A stretch of DNA of 43,984 nucleotides from Prevotella sp. UBA746 (GTDB taxonomy: Bacteria; Bacteroidota; Bacteroidia; Bacteroidales; Bacteroidaceae): positions 6,334 through 50,317 of the forward strand of contig DBKQ01000039.1 of the NCBI GenBank assembly GCA_002298545.1, in the 5' to 3' direction. Below the pieces are notes generated by a model that saw nothing but the letters and a program-made list of their open reading frames with translations, was not told the DNA's origin and did not search any database. Made by a program: the position numbers and the translations under genes. Shown here piece after piece: positions 14,639 through 23,505 of this stretch. The stretch's first letter is position 1; the number at the start of each line of letters is the position of its first letter.

Positions 14639-15418
14639 TTATTTCATACCGCCATCGCCATGAAACAGACTTTGACGGCTATAATAATCAGGGAGTTTTG
14701 CCCTACCCGCCTCAACAGAAACCTGCACACTGAAACTCGGCGAAAAATTATATTTTACGGCAGCTCCAATACGGTCACCGAGTTCTTGCATTGTATAGAA
14801 GTGATAAGGCATCGGCTTGTTTACAAGCGACTTCCGTCCATAAACGTATGCCTCCCAATGATTATCAAACTTATATCCCAAGACAGCACTAACACCGGCA
14901 TCGGTAAAACGGTCGTGAGCCCAATAGGCATTACTTATCCATCCGCCTAAAGCAAGAGAGAGATTTTTTGAAAGTGGAACAGCATACATCATGGAGAGGT
15001 CTTGCGCAAAACCAGCCCCATGCGGTGCATTCTTACCGAAGGAAGCAAAGACCGAGGCACCGAGACTCATATTCAAACCTTTATGCAACTGCCATGTATC
15101 AAGTCCCCATAATGAGGCATAAGGACAAGACATCAAAGGCATTTGCCCACGCATCGTAAGTGCCGGCAAATGAAGAGAATCATTGGCAACACTATATGGC
15201 TCACCATAATAAGAGCGACGCGAATATGGCTTTGGTACAGAGTTTTCGGGCAAACTACACTCCGAAACTTTTGTCATCGAAGCAATATCAGTCAAAGAAT
15301 CACCGACTGTAACTTTATTGTTTTCCTCTACCTTATTATAATTAAGGTCTATATGCTGTGCCTTTGACGTAAGAAAGTAGCTAAAGGCAATTACAAGCGC
15401 TATAATCAATTTTCTCAT
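14639..15418 (-). CDS. Secreted/outer-membrane beta-barrel-type protein of unknown function
   Basis: 259 residues. The N-terminus has a classical signal peptide, MRKLIIALVIAFSYFLTSKA, with cleavage expected before QHID. The rest, from about residue 90, alternates aromatic and small residues in short strands (LSLALGGWISNAYW, GVSAVLGYKF, HWEAYVYGRK, GAAVKYNFSPSFSVQVSVEAG), typical of a small outer-membrane barrel. The C-terminus ends GDGGMK, without the usual terminal Phe. I do not recognise a family. Upstream is a possible -7 box at 15440-15447. Confidence 0.75.
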   Translation of the reverse strand: MRKLIIALVIAFSYFLTSKAQHIDLNYNKVEENNKVTVGDSLTDIASMTKVSECSLPENSVPKPYSRRSYYGEPYSVANDSLHLPALTMRGQMPLMSCPYASLWGLDTWQLHKGLNMSLGASVFASFGKNAPHGAGFAQDLSMMYAVPLSKNLSLALGGWISNAYWAHDRFTDAGVSAVLGYKFDNHWEAYVYGRKSLVNKPMPYHFYTMQELGDRIGAAVKYNFSPSFSVQVSVEAGRAKLPDYYSRQSLFHGDGGMK

Positions 15419-15439
15419 AATTCAAATGTTTAATCATGA

Positions 15440-15447
15440 CAAAAATA
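15440..15447 (-). promoter_or_regulatory. Possible -7 element of the outer-membrane-type gene
   Basis: TATTTTTG on the minus strand fits TAnnTTTG, 22 bp before the ATG at 15418; no well-placed -33 box. Confidence 0.4.
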
Positions 15448-15551
15448 ATTGTTTGTGAGTATTTTTCCTAATATGATGAGTTTTTTTCACAAGATTTTAG
15501 TATATACTGCATATTTTTCCCGTCAAATGACTAATATCCAACATTTTTGAC

Positions 15552-15559
15552 TAACTTTG
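15552..15559 (+). promoter_or_regulatory. -7 element of fabD
   Basis: TAACTTTG fits TAnnTTTG and implies an untranslated leader of about 120 nt before the fabD ATG at 15686. The frame can be opened upstream to 15557, inside this box, which is not a usable start. Confidence 0.6.
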
Positions 15560-15685
15560 CAAAGATTTTCGGCATGTTACCACATTCGCTATTTCTACAA
15601 CATAGATACAAAGCAGAGCATTGTGAAACAAGCAAGAAACATCAAAGACAAGAGAAAAAACATTTTTAATATAAAAAAGAAAATA

Positions 15686-16573
15686 ATGAAAGCATTTGTA
15701 TTTCCTGGACAGGGAGCACAGTTCGTAGGCATGGGAAAAGACCTCTACGACAACAACCCTTTGGCAAAAGAACTTTTCGACAAAGCTAACGAAATTCTCG
15801 GATACAGCATCACAGACATCATGTTTAACGGAACTGACGAGGAACTGAAACAGACAAAAGTGACTCAGCCTGCCGTTTTCCTACATAGCGTAATCAGCGC
15901 TCTATGTATGGGCGACGATTTCAAACCAGCAATGGTTGCCGGACACTCACTCGGTGAATTCTCGGCTCTTACAGCTGCTGGAGCTCTGACTTTTGAGGAC
16001 GGACTGCGCCTCGTTTATGCACGTGCCATGGCTATGCAGAAGGCTTGCGAAGCTGCACCTTCTACTATGGCGGCTATCGTTGGCATGGCTGACGACAAGA
16101 TTGAAGAGGTTTGCAAAGAAATAAGCAAACCGGGATGCGTTGTTGTTCCGGCAAACTACAACTGTCCTGGACAGCTCGTTATTTCAGGAAACATTGAGGC
16201 TATACAGGAAGCATGCGAGAAATTGAAAGCAGCTGGAGCAAAGCGTGCTCTTCCGCTGAAGGTTGGCGGAGCTTTCCATTCTCCACTGATGCAGCCAGCT
16301 AAGGATGAGCTGGAGGCTGCTATAGAAAAAACGGAAATCCACGCTCCTAAATGTCCTGTTTACCAGAACGTTGACGGTAAGCCTCATACTGAGCCTGCAG
16401 AAATCAAGAAGAACCTTATCGCACAGCTTACAAGCTCAGTACGCTGGACTCAATGTGTACAGAATATGATTGCTGACGGTGCAGACGACTTTACTGAATG
16501 TGGACCTGGCAAGGCTCTGCAGGGAATGATCGGACGCATAGACAAAACCGTAAGTGCACACGGAATCATGTAA
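15686..16573 (+). CDS. fabD: Malonyl-CoA:ACP transacylase
   Basis: 295 residues from ATG 15686, which begins the family-typical MKAFVFPGQGAQFVGMG. The nucleophile S88 is in GHSLGE and the catalytic H198 in GGAFHSPLM; the GQGAQ oxyanion motif is at 8-12. It loads malonyl groups onto acyl carrier protein for fatty acid synthesis. Starts further upstream in frame would add Lys-rich residues absent from the family and would lie upstream of or within the -7 box, so they are rejected. Monocistronic, with a strong terminator at 16594-16630. Confidence 0.96.
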   Translation: MKAFVFPGQGAQFVGMGKDLYDNNPLAKELFDKANEILGYSITDIMFNGTDEELKQTKVTQPAVFLHSVISALCMGDDFKPAMVAGHSLGEFSALTAAGALTFEDGLRLVYARAMAMQKACEAAPSTMAAIVGMADDKIEEVCKEISKPGCVVVPANYNCPGQLVISGNIEAIQEACEKLKAAGAKRALPLKVGGAFHSPLMQPAKDELEAAIEKTEIHAPKCPVYQNVDGKPHTEPAEIKKNLIAQLTSSVRWTQCVQNMIADGADDFTECGPGKALQGMIGRIDKTVSAHGIM

Positions 16574-16593
16574 TTATCTTTATAAGAGATACC

Positions 16594-16630
16594 AAAAAGG
16601 AGTTAGGACAAAAGTTCTAACTCCTTTTTT
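16594..16630. terminator. Bidirectional terminator between fabD and nth
   Basis: AAAAAGGAGTTAG (16594-16606) pairs with CTAACTCCTTTTT (16617-16629). A- and T-tracts on either side allow use in both directions by the convergent genes. Confidence 0.9.
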
Positions 16631-16680
16631 AGTCTATTTTTTTCAATTTTCATTTTCTAACCTACAGCAAAACTTTCAAC

Positions 16681-17343
16681 TTATCGTTTTACCCTTCTAC
16701 TTGCATTTTCTTTTCCTGCCGATGGACAAAAATCATTGAACGGACAGTCTTTACAATGCGGCGAACGACTGGTACAAACGTATCTGCCATGAAGCAACAA
16801 CCAATGATGGGCATCAGTCTGTAAACTCTCTGGAATATTTGAAGTAAGTATTTTCTCCACAGCAAGTGGTGTATCTGCCGTCCGCGGAACTAGTCCTAAA
16901 CGATGGCTGACTCTAAAGACATGAGTATCTACCGGCATTGCCGCCTCACCGAATGCTACTGCACGAACAACATTGGCTGTCTTGCGTCCGACACCTGGCA
17001 AACTGACAAGTGATGCCATGTCATGCGGTACCTCACCATCAAAATCATCCACTAACTTATGTGCCATCTCCACAAGATGGCGAGATTTTGCATTTGGATA
17101 CGAAACGCTACTTATAAGCAGTAACACATCATCTACATCAGCCTGTGCCAATGATTTTGCATCCGGATATCGACGGAAAAGTTCCGGCGTAACCATATTT
17201 ACACGCTTGTCCGTACACTGTGCACTGAGCATAGTAGCTACAAGCAACTGAAAGGGAGTTGCAAAATACAGCTCAGTCGTTACTTCCGGCATCTTTGCCT
17301 TGAAATAATTCAATACTTGCTCATAACGTTCCGCTCTTCTCAT
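16681..17343 (-). CDS. nth: Endonuclease III
   Basis: 220 residues. Helix-hairpin-helix LPGVGRKTANVV carries catalytic K121, and D139 is in MPVDTHVFRV. Four cysteines (190, 197, 200, 206) in C-x6-C-x2-C-x5-C form the [4Fe-4S] loop. It removes oxidised pyrimidines from DNA and nicks the resulting abasic site. It is the last gene of the nusB operon direction, 44 bp after DUF5606. Confidence 0.96.
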   Translation of the reverse strand: MRRAERYEQVLNYFKAKMPEVTTELYFATPFQLLVATMLSAQCTDKRVNMVTPELFRRYPDAKSLAQADVDDVLLLISSVSYPNAKSRHLVEMAHKLVDDFDGEVPHDMASLVSLPGVGRKTANVVRAVAFGEAAMPVDTHVFRVSHRLGLVPRTADTPLAVEKILTSNIPESLQTDAHHWLLLHGRYVCTSRSPHCKDCPFNDFCPSAGKENASRRVKR

Positions 17344-17387
17344 ATTCCCAAGCCTCCCTGTTTGACTGGTTAGAAATGATTTACTAC

Positions 17388-17834
17388 TTATTTTGCCTCC
17401 TCGGATGCAGCCTCATCAGTATTTTCTGCAGGAGCTTCCTCTGTCAAGAAATCTGTAACACCAGCCTCAACGAGAATATTATACCACTGAAGAAGTTTCT
17501 TTATATCACTGTCGTGAACACGATCGCGGTCGTAATCTGGCAAGACTGAAGCAAAATACTCATGGAGCTCTTCTTTTGAGCATTTGCGGTAATTAAGCGA
17601 ACATACCTTACCGTCTTCCTTTTTCAATACTGCATCAAGAATATTCATCAAAGGAACATCATCTGCATTTGTATACATAGCAATATCCTGAAGACTTGTA
17701 ACACGGTCTGACGCAAAGACTGGTACACGACGATGTGTAGAGTCTAAAGCTTCAACGATAAGATTCATTTTTGCTCTCGAAACGAGCTTGTAAAGTCCTG
17801 GTTTTCCTGAAACCGACAAAATTGTATAGTCCAT
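17388..17834 (-). CDS. DUF5606 domain protein
   Basis: 148 residues. The start MDYTILSVSGKPGLYKLVSRAK followed by a small beta domain (1-60), a helical region and an acidic Ala/Glu tail is the recognisable DUF5606 protein of Bacteroidota. It is a small cytoplasmic protein of unknown function, consistently found beside coaE. No signal peptide or catalytic motif is visible. Gap to coaE is 94 bp, so an internal promoter is possible but none is obvious. Confidence 0.85.
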   Translation of the reverse strand: MDYTILSVSGKPGLYKLVSRAKMNLIVEALDSTHRRVPVFASDRVTSLQDIAMYTNADDVPLMNILDAVLKKEDGKVCSLNYRKCSKEELHEYFASVLPDYDRDRVHDSDIKKLLQWYNILVEAGVTDFLTEEAPAENTDEAASEEAK

Positions 17835-17928
17835 TTTTGTTTATTTGTTTAATATATTATTAATATTTATTTTCTTCTCTATTTAAAATGTTTATCTGTA
17901 TAAAATTGAATAATCGTACCAACAGAAA

Positions 17929-18486
17929 TCACGCTTCAATTGCACTAAGGAGTTTCTGCATGTCATCTTCGGTAACATCTGTATTATGCTCAATTACAAC
18001 ATCGCTCCTACTTTCCATCTCTTCCTGACTCATTTGACAAGAAATCCACTCCATGGCTTTCTCTCTCGAGATGGAGTCGCGCAACATGATACGTTTCACA
18101 CGAACTTCCTTATCAGCTGATATACACACCACTTTGTCAACTAGACGGTCAAAATGACTCTGAAAAAGTATTGCACATTCCATAATCATCATTCCCGACT
18201 GCTCAAAATCTGCAGCGACTGCAGGATGAACAATACTGTTCACACATCTTGCATTCTCTTCAGATGAAAGGATAAATCTCGAAAGGCGTGGTTTATTCAA
18301 TTTTCCATCAGCAGTATATGCATCATCACCAACAACTTCTTTCAAACGCCTAATGACATCAGAATTTTCAAGCATTATACGTTTTGCAGCCCCATCACAA
18401 TCATACACTTCAAAGCCCCGCTTACGAAGCAAATCGCAAAAGTAAGACTTTCCACTTCCAATGCCACCTGTTATTGCTATTTTCAT
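17929..18486 (-). CDS. coaE: Dephospho-CoA kinase
   Basis: 185 residues. P-loop GGIGSGKS at 7-14, then the CoA-site segment DCDGAAKRIM near 30, IVHPAV near 83 and the lid region with RIMLRDSISREKA. It phosphorylates the 3'-hydroxyl of dephospho-CoA in the last step of coenzyme A synthesis. It follows the ybbR-like gene by 33 bp, in the usual Bacteroidales order nusB-yajC-ybbR-coaE-DUF5606. Confidence 0.95.
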   Translation of the reverse strand: MKIAITGGIGSGKSYFCDLLRKRGFEVYDCDGAAKRIMLENSDVIRRLKEVVGDDAYTADGKLNKPRLSRFILSSEENARCVNSIVHPAVAADFEQSGMMIMECAILFQSHFDRLVDKVVCISADKEVRVKRIMLRDSISREKAMEWISCQMSQEEMESRSDVVIEHNTDVTEDDMQKLLSAIEA

Positions 18487-18519
18487 TACGCTATAAGTTT
18501 TCTGACAAATAGATTTCCA

Positions 18520-19503
18520 CTACTGCTCCTCAACAAGATAGTCAACCTGCGCTACCTCCGTATGAACATTCTTTATGCCATGAGGAACCTGGGCTATACG
18601 CAAATTGCATTTTTCTGAAGGATTAGCCTGTAGCTCGTTGTAATCAACAACTATGCGAAACTTATCGGGAGTAACATTGCGGAAATTACTTGCGCCGACA
18701 GTGAATACCACTTTAACACGTGCCGGAAATGTACGGAGAACCTTTCCCTCCGGCATATTAACTGCAGTAATCGGCACCTCTATACTTTCTTCAGTAAGAA
18801 CATCCGGATAAACGGAAATTTTAACCATAGACGGTACACATTTCACTCCTCTAATCTTTCTCAAATCTATCATGCGCACAATAGTATCTTTAAGATTCCT
18901 CAAGCTAAGGCGCTCTGTATAGACCCACTTCAAACTGTCGAGCTTGCTCTGACTTCCATAAACGTCAACATAGTCTGGCTTAAACTCCACCCTGGCAAGA
19001 TAATAGCTTGCTTCCGGAACTATATTGCCGAATAGGCGTACAGGCAAATGCCTGTGCATTCCGTAGTTATAGAAATACTCCAATTTTTCCGGTTTCAATG
19101 ACGTTATGTGCGAAGAACTGAAAAGCTCTTGATAAACAAGCTTAGACAACTCTGCCGCTGACAACATGCCATAGCCTTTTTTCTTAATGTATGAGGAAAA
19201 CGGAATATCAATTCTTCTGATTTTCTCTCCATACAAATAAGCACAAAGGGTGTACCCCTTGTCACGAACGGAAACGCGCAATGTATCATCAGCATCGCTT
19301 ACAAGAACAACATTCTTCGGCACATTGACAATCCTTACAGGAAAACGTATCTCCTGCTCGTAAGTGTCATTCAGCGCAAGCAATAGCCAAAAAGCTCCAC
19401 TCAAAGCGAGAAAGAACAAAAAAATCAGGAACTCCTTATTCACAAGACGGAAGAAGGAGTTTCTGAAAGCACTGGAAATATCTATGAAAATATTCTTACC
19501 CAT
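18520..19503 (-). CDS. YbbR-like domain protein, membrane-anchored
   Basis: 327 residues. One membrane segment (about 25-44, FLIFLFFLALSGAFWLLLAL) after a short cytoplasmic N-terminus, then a long extracytoplasmic region of YbbR-type repeats (KNVVLVSDADDTLRVSVRDKG early, VPITAVNMPEG late). In Firmicutes YbbR/CdaR regulates the diadenylate cyclase CdaA; in Bacteroidota the role is not established, and no disA/cdaA gene is in the window. Its ATG overlaps the yajC stop by one base (TAATG), indicating coupling with the translocase gene. Confidence 0.8.
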   Translation of the reverse strand: MGKNIFIDISSAFRNSFFRLVNKEFLIFLFFLALSGAFWLLLALNDTYEQEIRFPVRIVNVPKNVVLVSDADDTLRVSVRDKGYTLCAYLYGEKIRRIDIPFSSYIKKKGYGMLSAAELSKLVYQELFSSSHITSLKPEKLEYFYNYGMHRHLPVRLFGNIVPEASYYLARVEFKPDYVDVYGSQSKLDSLKWVYTERLSLRNLKDTIVRMIDLRKIRGVKCVPSMVKISVYPDVLTEESIEVPITAVNMPEGKVLRTFPARVKVVFTVGASNFRNVTPDKFRIVVDYNELQANPSEKCNLRIAQVPHGIKNVHTEVAQVDYLVEEQ

Positions 19504-19835
19504 TAGTTTTTGCTAACGGCAGCAGACTCAGAGACGTCAGCGAAGACGCTGCCTTTATCAACTGTCACCACTACCCCCTTAGCTATCTCAACATCAACTT
19601 TGTTTGCAGCAAGATCTATTCTCTTTACGGTTCCATACAATCCGCCACCAGTTACAACGCTTGAACCCTCATGAAGGGAATTTTGGAATTTTAATATTTC
19701 CTTGCGTTTTTTATTCTGAGGACGTATCATAAAGAAATACATTATGGCAAATATCGCCACCATCATAATAAGGAACGACATACTGCCTCCTTGCTGACCT
19801 GCGGCTTGAGCCGCCAAAAGAACTGATGAATTCAT
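19503..19835 (-). CDS. yajC: Preprotein translocase accessory subunit YajC
   Basis: 110 residues. One transmembrane helix near 20-38 (MSFLIMMVAIFAIMYFFMIRP), then the conserved RPQNKKRKEILKFQNSL cytoplasmic segment and the beta-rich GSSVVTGGGLYGTV region. YajC associates with SecDF-SecYEG in the inner membrane. The Gln/Gly-rich N-terminus is typical for Bacteroidota. Confidence 0.94.
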   Translation of the reverse strand: MNSSVLLAAQAAGQQGGSMSFLIMMVAIFAIMYFFMIRPQNKKRKEILKFQNSLHEGSSVVTGGGLYGTVKRIDLAANKVDVEIAKGVVVTVDKGSVFADVSESAAVSKN

Positions 19836-19930
19836 ACTCTATTCTATATTTATTACCTTATTTATATTAATTAAAATTTTCCAAACTACACCACGCAGAC
19901 AACTTTAAAATTATCTACATACTGTATTCT

Positions 19931-20869
19931 CTATCTTCTCTCTGCAACCGGCTTCAACATTTTACCGTTCTCTGACAAATACCGAGCAATGGAATCGAGC
20001 ATACCATTTATATAAGACCCGCTCTTCGGAGTACTATATAGCTTGGCAAGATCAACATACTCATTGATTGTTACGCTCACAGGAATATTCGGGAAGTTTA
20101 GCATCTCGGCAATAGCTATCTGCATAATAACTACATCCATGTAGGCAAGACGCGAAAAGTCCCAGTTTCGTGAAGTCTCACTCATATAACGCTGATATTG
20201 GTCTGCATTGAGAATTGTAGCACGGAAAAGCTTTACTGCAAAATCTTTATCTTCAATATCCTTATACTCCGGCAGGAGTTCCTGTTTCGCCTTATTTTTA
20301 GGATCAAAACGCTTTATTGTCTTCAAGACAAAAGTGTCGACAATTTCTTTGTCATCGTTCCAATAAAGACTACGTTCTTCGAGCAAAGAATCCAAATCTT
20401 CATTTTCCATAACGAGAGCCTTGTATAGCTTTCGCCAAACCTCACGGTCATCTTCATAAGAGTCTTCACCGTTCGCCATATAGTCTTTATAAATTTGGCT
20501 CTGCTCGATTTGCGACAAAAGGCCTCGAACAAATTCGATATTGTCTTCCCATGTTGTCTTTTGAGTTTCAACATACTCTGCGAGTTGTTTGTTCTCTTCA
20601 AGTTGCATGGCAAAACGATTGTTTACAAATTTAGCCGACGGAAGTTCCTTACCTTCACGTCTTGCCCTTGCCACATCTACATCGTAGTGCAAATGAGCTT
20701 CTCTTGACACTGAAACTATAAGCGACAAGAGACAATTATACAAGTCGTAAGCTTTCGAGAGACTGAACAAGAGTTCCTTCTCTGCGTTATCCATGTTATG
20801 ATTACCATTCTGATAGTATGCGTAGGTTAACTGGACTATTTTTATCCTTATCAATTCTCTGTTTATCAT
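19931..20869 (-). CDS. nusB: Transcription antitermination protein NusB (long Bacteroidota form)
   Basis: 312 residues from ATG 20869 (MINRELIRIKIVQLTYAYYQN). The first part is a helical insertion typical of Bacteroidota, and the C-terminal half (from about residue 195) is the NusB fold, with LAYMDVVIMQIAIAEMLNFPNIPVSVTINEYVDLAKLY. NusB binds boxA RNA with NusE (S10) in rRNA antitermination. An in-frame start at 20944 lies upstream of the -7 box at 20914-20921 and is rejected. First gene of the operon to nth. Confidence 0.93.
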   Translation of the reverse strand: MINRELIRIKIVQLTYAYYQNGNHNMDNAEKELLFSLSKAYDLYNCLLSLIVSVSREAHLHYDVDVARARREGKELPSAKFVNNRFAMQLEENKQLAEYVETQKTTWEDNIEFVRGLLSQIEQSQIYKDYMANGEDSYEDDREVWRKLYKALVMENEDLDSLLEERSLYWNDDKEIVDTFVLKTIKRFDPKNKAKQELLPEYKDIEDKDFAVKLFRATILNADQYQRYMSETSRNWDFSRLAYMDVVIMQIAIAEMLNFPNIPVSVTINEYVDLAKLYSTPKSGSYINGMLDSIARYLSENGKMLKPVAERR

Positions 20870-20913
20870 CTTATATAATATATAAATGAACGTGTATTTC
20901 GTAAAAATCTCTG

Positions 20914-20944
20914 CAAAAATACTCAAAATACATGTTTCTTGCAA
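20914..20944 (-). promoter_or_regulatory. Promoter of the nusB operon
   Basis: On the minus strand TATTTTTG (20914-20921) is the -7 box, with TTG (20942-20944) 20 bp upstream as -33 box. Divergent from the rplY promoter 40-90 bp away. Confidence 0.65.
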
Positions 20945-20982
20945 GAAAAGCGGAATGTTTTTACGCTTTTTTTATCTAAGAA

Positions 20983-21014
20983 TTTGCTAGTTCTGCAAAA
21001 AAGCGGTACCTTTG
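20983..21014 (+). promoter_or_regulatory. Promoter of rplY
   Basis: TTTG (20983-20986), 20-bp spacer, TACCTTTG (21007-21014): a close match to the Bacteroidota consensus. Confidence 0.75.
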
Positions 21015-21106
21015 CCAAGCTTTTTCAAAGCACTACGTGAATAAAATTCCCGTGTGATGGTGAATTAAGCATTATTATTAACAACTTAATTTAGAGTAAC
21101 ACAATT

Positions 21107-21703
21107 ATGAAAGAAGTTGAAGTTAAAGGTCAGAAAAGAGCTGACCTTGGCAAGAAGGCTGCTAAAGCTTTGCGCAAGCAGAACTTGATTCCATGTAACC
21201 TTTATGGTGAGGCAAAGAACGCAGACGGTGCTCCTGAGGCTCTGTCAATTGCTTGCCCTATGAGCGAGCTCCGCAAAATCGTTTACACTCCACACATCTA
21301 CGTTATCAAGCTCGTTATCGACGGTGAGGAGCACACTGCAATTCTGAAAGAGCTGCAGTTCCACCCAGTAACCGACGCGCTTCTCCACGTTGATTTCTAC
21401 GAGGTTAACGATCAGAAGCCTATCACTATCGGTATCCCTGTTAAGCTCAACGGTTTGGCACAGGGTGTTCGCGACGGTGGTCGTATGAACCTCTCTATCC
21501 GCAAAATCAACGTTACAGCCAAATATCAGGATATCCCTGAGCACCTCGACATTGACGTTACAAATCTTGCTATCGGCAAGAGCATCAAAGTTGGCGAGCT
21601 CAACTACGAGGGTCTGGAGATGGCAACAAGCAAGAACGTTGTTGTATGCTCTATCAAGGCTACACGTAAGTCTATCGCTGCAGCAAGCGATGCTGAGGCT
21701 TAA
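21107..21703 (+). CDS. rplY: 50S ribosomal protein L25 / general stress protein Ctc
   Basis: 198 residues, the long CTC form. N-terminal L25 domain (about 1-95) with RADLGKKAAKALRKQNLIPCNLYG and LLHVDFYEV, which binds 5S rRNA; then the TL5-like C-terminal beta domain (about 96-185) with GIPVKLNGLAQGVRDGG. Codon use is that of a highly expressed gene. It has its own promoter (20983-21014) and terminator (21742-21782). Confidence 0.95.
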   Translation: MKEVEVKGQKRADLGKKAAKALRKQNLIPCNLYGEAKNADGAPEALSIACPMSELRKIVYTPHIYVIKLVIDGEEHTAILKELQFHPVTDALLHVDFYEVNDQKPITIGIPVKLNGLAQGVRDGGRMNLSIRKINVTAKYQDIPEHLDIDVTNLAIGKSIKVGELNYEGLEMATSKNVVVCSIKATRKSIAAASDAEA

Positions 21704-21741
21704 TTGCCGCAACGTAGTCTAAAGGCTTCAAAAGGAAATAA

Positions 21742-21782
21742 GGGTGATTCTGAATATTCATATTTAGAGTCACCCGTTTTTC
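21742..21782 (+). terminator. rplY terminator
   Basis: GGGTGATTCT (21742-21751) pairs with AGAGTCACCC (21766-21775), one G-U, followed by GTTTTTC. Confidence 0.8.
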
Positions 21783-21894
21783 ATAAATAAACGTTTTAAT
21801 ATAAAGGAAGAAGCATTCGGACAGATACAAAGTTCGAATTAATAATAAGATTGAGACTATTTGTTTCATATATATAAAAGGTAAAAAAAGAGAA

Positions 21895-22464
21895 ATGGAT
21901 AAATTCTTAATCGTCGGTCTGGGTAACCCCGGCGACGAATACGACAAGACACGACACAACACAGGATTTATGGTTGTTGACGCCTTTGCCAATGAAGCAG
22001 GAGCTGATTTCCAGGACAAGAGATACGGTTTTGTTGCAGAAACATCCGTAAAAGGCAGAAAACTCATTTTGCTTAAACCTACAACATTCATGAATCTTAG
22101 TGGAAACGCTGTCAGATATTGGATGAATAAAGAAAATATTCCATTAGAACACCTGTTGGTGATTGTTGACGACCTGTCATTGCCGCTCGGCAATCTTAGA
22201 CTGAAAGGAAACGGCAGCAATGGCGGACACAACGGACTTGGGAATATACAATCGGTAATCGGCACTCAAAAATATGCAAGACTGAGAGTTGGAATAGGCA
22301 ACGATTTTCCACGTGGCATGCAAGTGGAATGGGTACTCGGTAAATATGACAGTGAGGACATGAAGACCCTCACCCCTGCTATCGATACGGCATGCGACAT
22401 CATAAAGAGTTTTGTACTTGCCGGCATCGACATTACAATGAACCAGTTTAATCACAGGAAATAG
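21895..22464 (+). CDS. pth: Peptidyl-tRNA hydrolase
   Basis: 189 residues. Active-site residues are in place: N11 in GLGNPGDEYDKTRHNTGF, catalytic H21, N67 in FMNLSGNAV and the D92/D93 pair in VDDLSLPLG. It cleaves peptidyl-tRNA released from stalled ribosomes. First gene of a tight four-gene unit with the S4 protein, purN and DUF5103. Confidence 0.96.
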   Translation: MDKFLIVGLGNPGDEYDKTRHNTGFMVVDAFANEAGADFQDKRYGFVAETSVKGRKLILLKPTTFMNLSGNAVRYWMNKENIPLEHLLVIVDDLSLPLGNLRLKGNGSNGGHNGLGNIQSVIGTQKYARLRVGIGNDFPRGMQVEWVLGKYDSEDMKTLTPAIDTACDIIKSFVLAGIDITMNQFNHRK

Positions 22465-22471
22465 CATAATT

Positions 22472-22900
22472 ATGGCAGATACAGCACGAATTGACAAATG
22501 GTTATGGGCGGCACGAATTTTCAAGACACGCTCTATTGCTGCCGACGCATGCAAAAACAGTAGGGTAACGATTAACGGCACAAGTGTAAAACCATCGCAT
22601 ATGGTAAAAGTTGGGGAAACAGTAAGCGTAAGAAAACCGCCAGTAACTTATTCGTTCAAAATTCTAAAATGCATAGAGCAGCGCGTTGGTGCAAAACTTA
22701 TCCCGGAAATCTACGAGAACGTTACAGACCCTAAGCAATACGAAATTCTCGAAATGAGCCGCATCAGCGGTTTTGTTGACAGGGCAAGGGGAACCGGCCG
22801 ACCAACAAAGAAGGACCGCCGAAGCCTTGATGCTTTCATAGAACCGGCAATGTTCGGCTTCGATGAATACGACGACGATTTTGACATCGACAACGATTGA
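22472..22900 (+). CDS. S4-domain RNA-binding protein, Hsp15-like
   Basis: 142 residues. The S4 domain at 5-65 begins with RIDKWLWAARIFKTRSIAADAC and contains INGTSVKPSHMVKVGETVSV, the pattern of HslR/Hsp15, which in E. coli binds 50S subunits carrying nascent chains. A basic region (DRARGTGRPTKKDRR) near 110 and an acidic Asp-rich tail complete it. It begins 7 bp after pth, and both genes act on stalled or free large subunits, so co-expression is sensible. Confidence 0.88.
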   Translation: MADTARIDKWLWAARIFKTRSIAADACKNSRVTINGTSVKPSHMVKVGETVSVRKPPVTYSFKILKCIEQRVGAKLIPEIYENVTDPKQYEILEMSRISGFVDRARGTGRPTKKDRRSLDAFIEPAMFGFDEYDDDFDIDND

Positions 22901-22933
22901 CAGACAAATTAAACACCATTTACTCTTGAGCTT

Positions 22934-23503
22934 ATGAAAAACATCGCCATTTTTGCCTCGGGCAACGGTACAAACTGCGCTAATATTATCAGACACTTCA
23001 AAGGGTCTGGCAATATTAGGGTAGCTATGGTCATCACCAACAACCCCAAAGCCAAGGTTATAGAAAGAACAAAAGAATACGGAATAAACACTATTATCCT
23101 TACCAAAGACAAGATCAACGACAGTACTACGCTACTGCCTATACTCACAAGAAACAGCATAGACTTGATAGTACTTGCCGGATTCATGCTTTTTATTCCG
23201 GATTTTCTAACCGAAGCCTATCCTCATAGAATAATAAATATACACCCGTCACTTTTACCCAAATACGGTGGAAAGGGAATGTACGGCATGCATGTTCATG
23301 AGGCAGTAAAAAACAATAACGAGAAAGAAAGTGGCATAACAATACACTACGTAAGCAACGAGTACGACCGGGGCGAAATTATAGAACAACACTCCACCCC
23401 TATCTTCCCCGAAGATACTGCAGAAAAAATTGCAGAAAAGGTTCACGCCTTGGAATACAAATATCTGCCACTTGCTATCGAACGGATATTATCGGAGGAA
23501 TAA
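22934..23503 (+). CDS. purN: Phosphoribosylglycinamide formyltransferase
   Basis: 189 residues. The N-terminal phosphate loop IAIFASGNGTN, catalytic N102 and H104 in INIHPSLLPKYGG, and D145 in NEYDRGEII match the family. It transfers formyl from 10-formyl-THF (made by FolD) to glycinamide ribonucleotide in purine synthesis. Located 33 bp after the S4 gene and 2 bp before DUF5103. Confidence 0.95.
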   Translation: MKNIAIFASGNGTNCANIIRHFKGSGNIRVAMVITNNPKAKVIERTKEYGINTIILTKDKINDSTTLLPILTRNSIDLIVLAGFMLFIPDFLTEAYPHRIINIHPSLLPKYGGKGMYGMHVHEAVKNNNEKESGITIHYVSNEYDRGEIIEQHSTPIFPEDTAEKIAEKVHALEYKYLPLAIERILSEE

Positions 23504-23505
23504 GC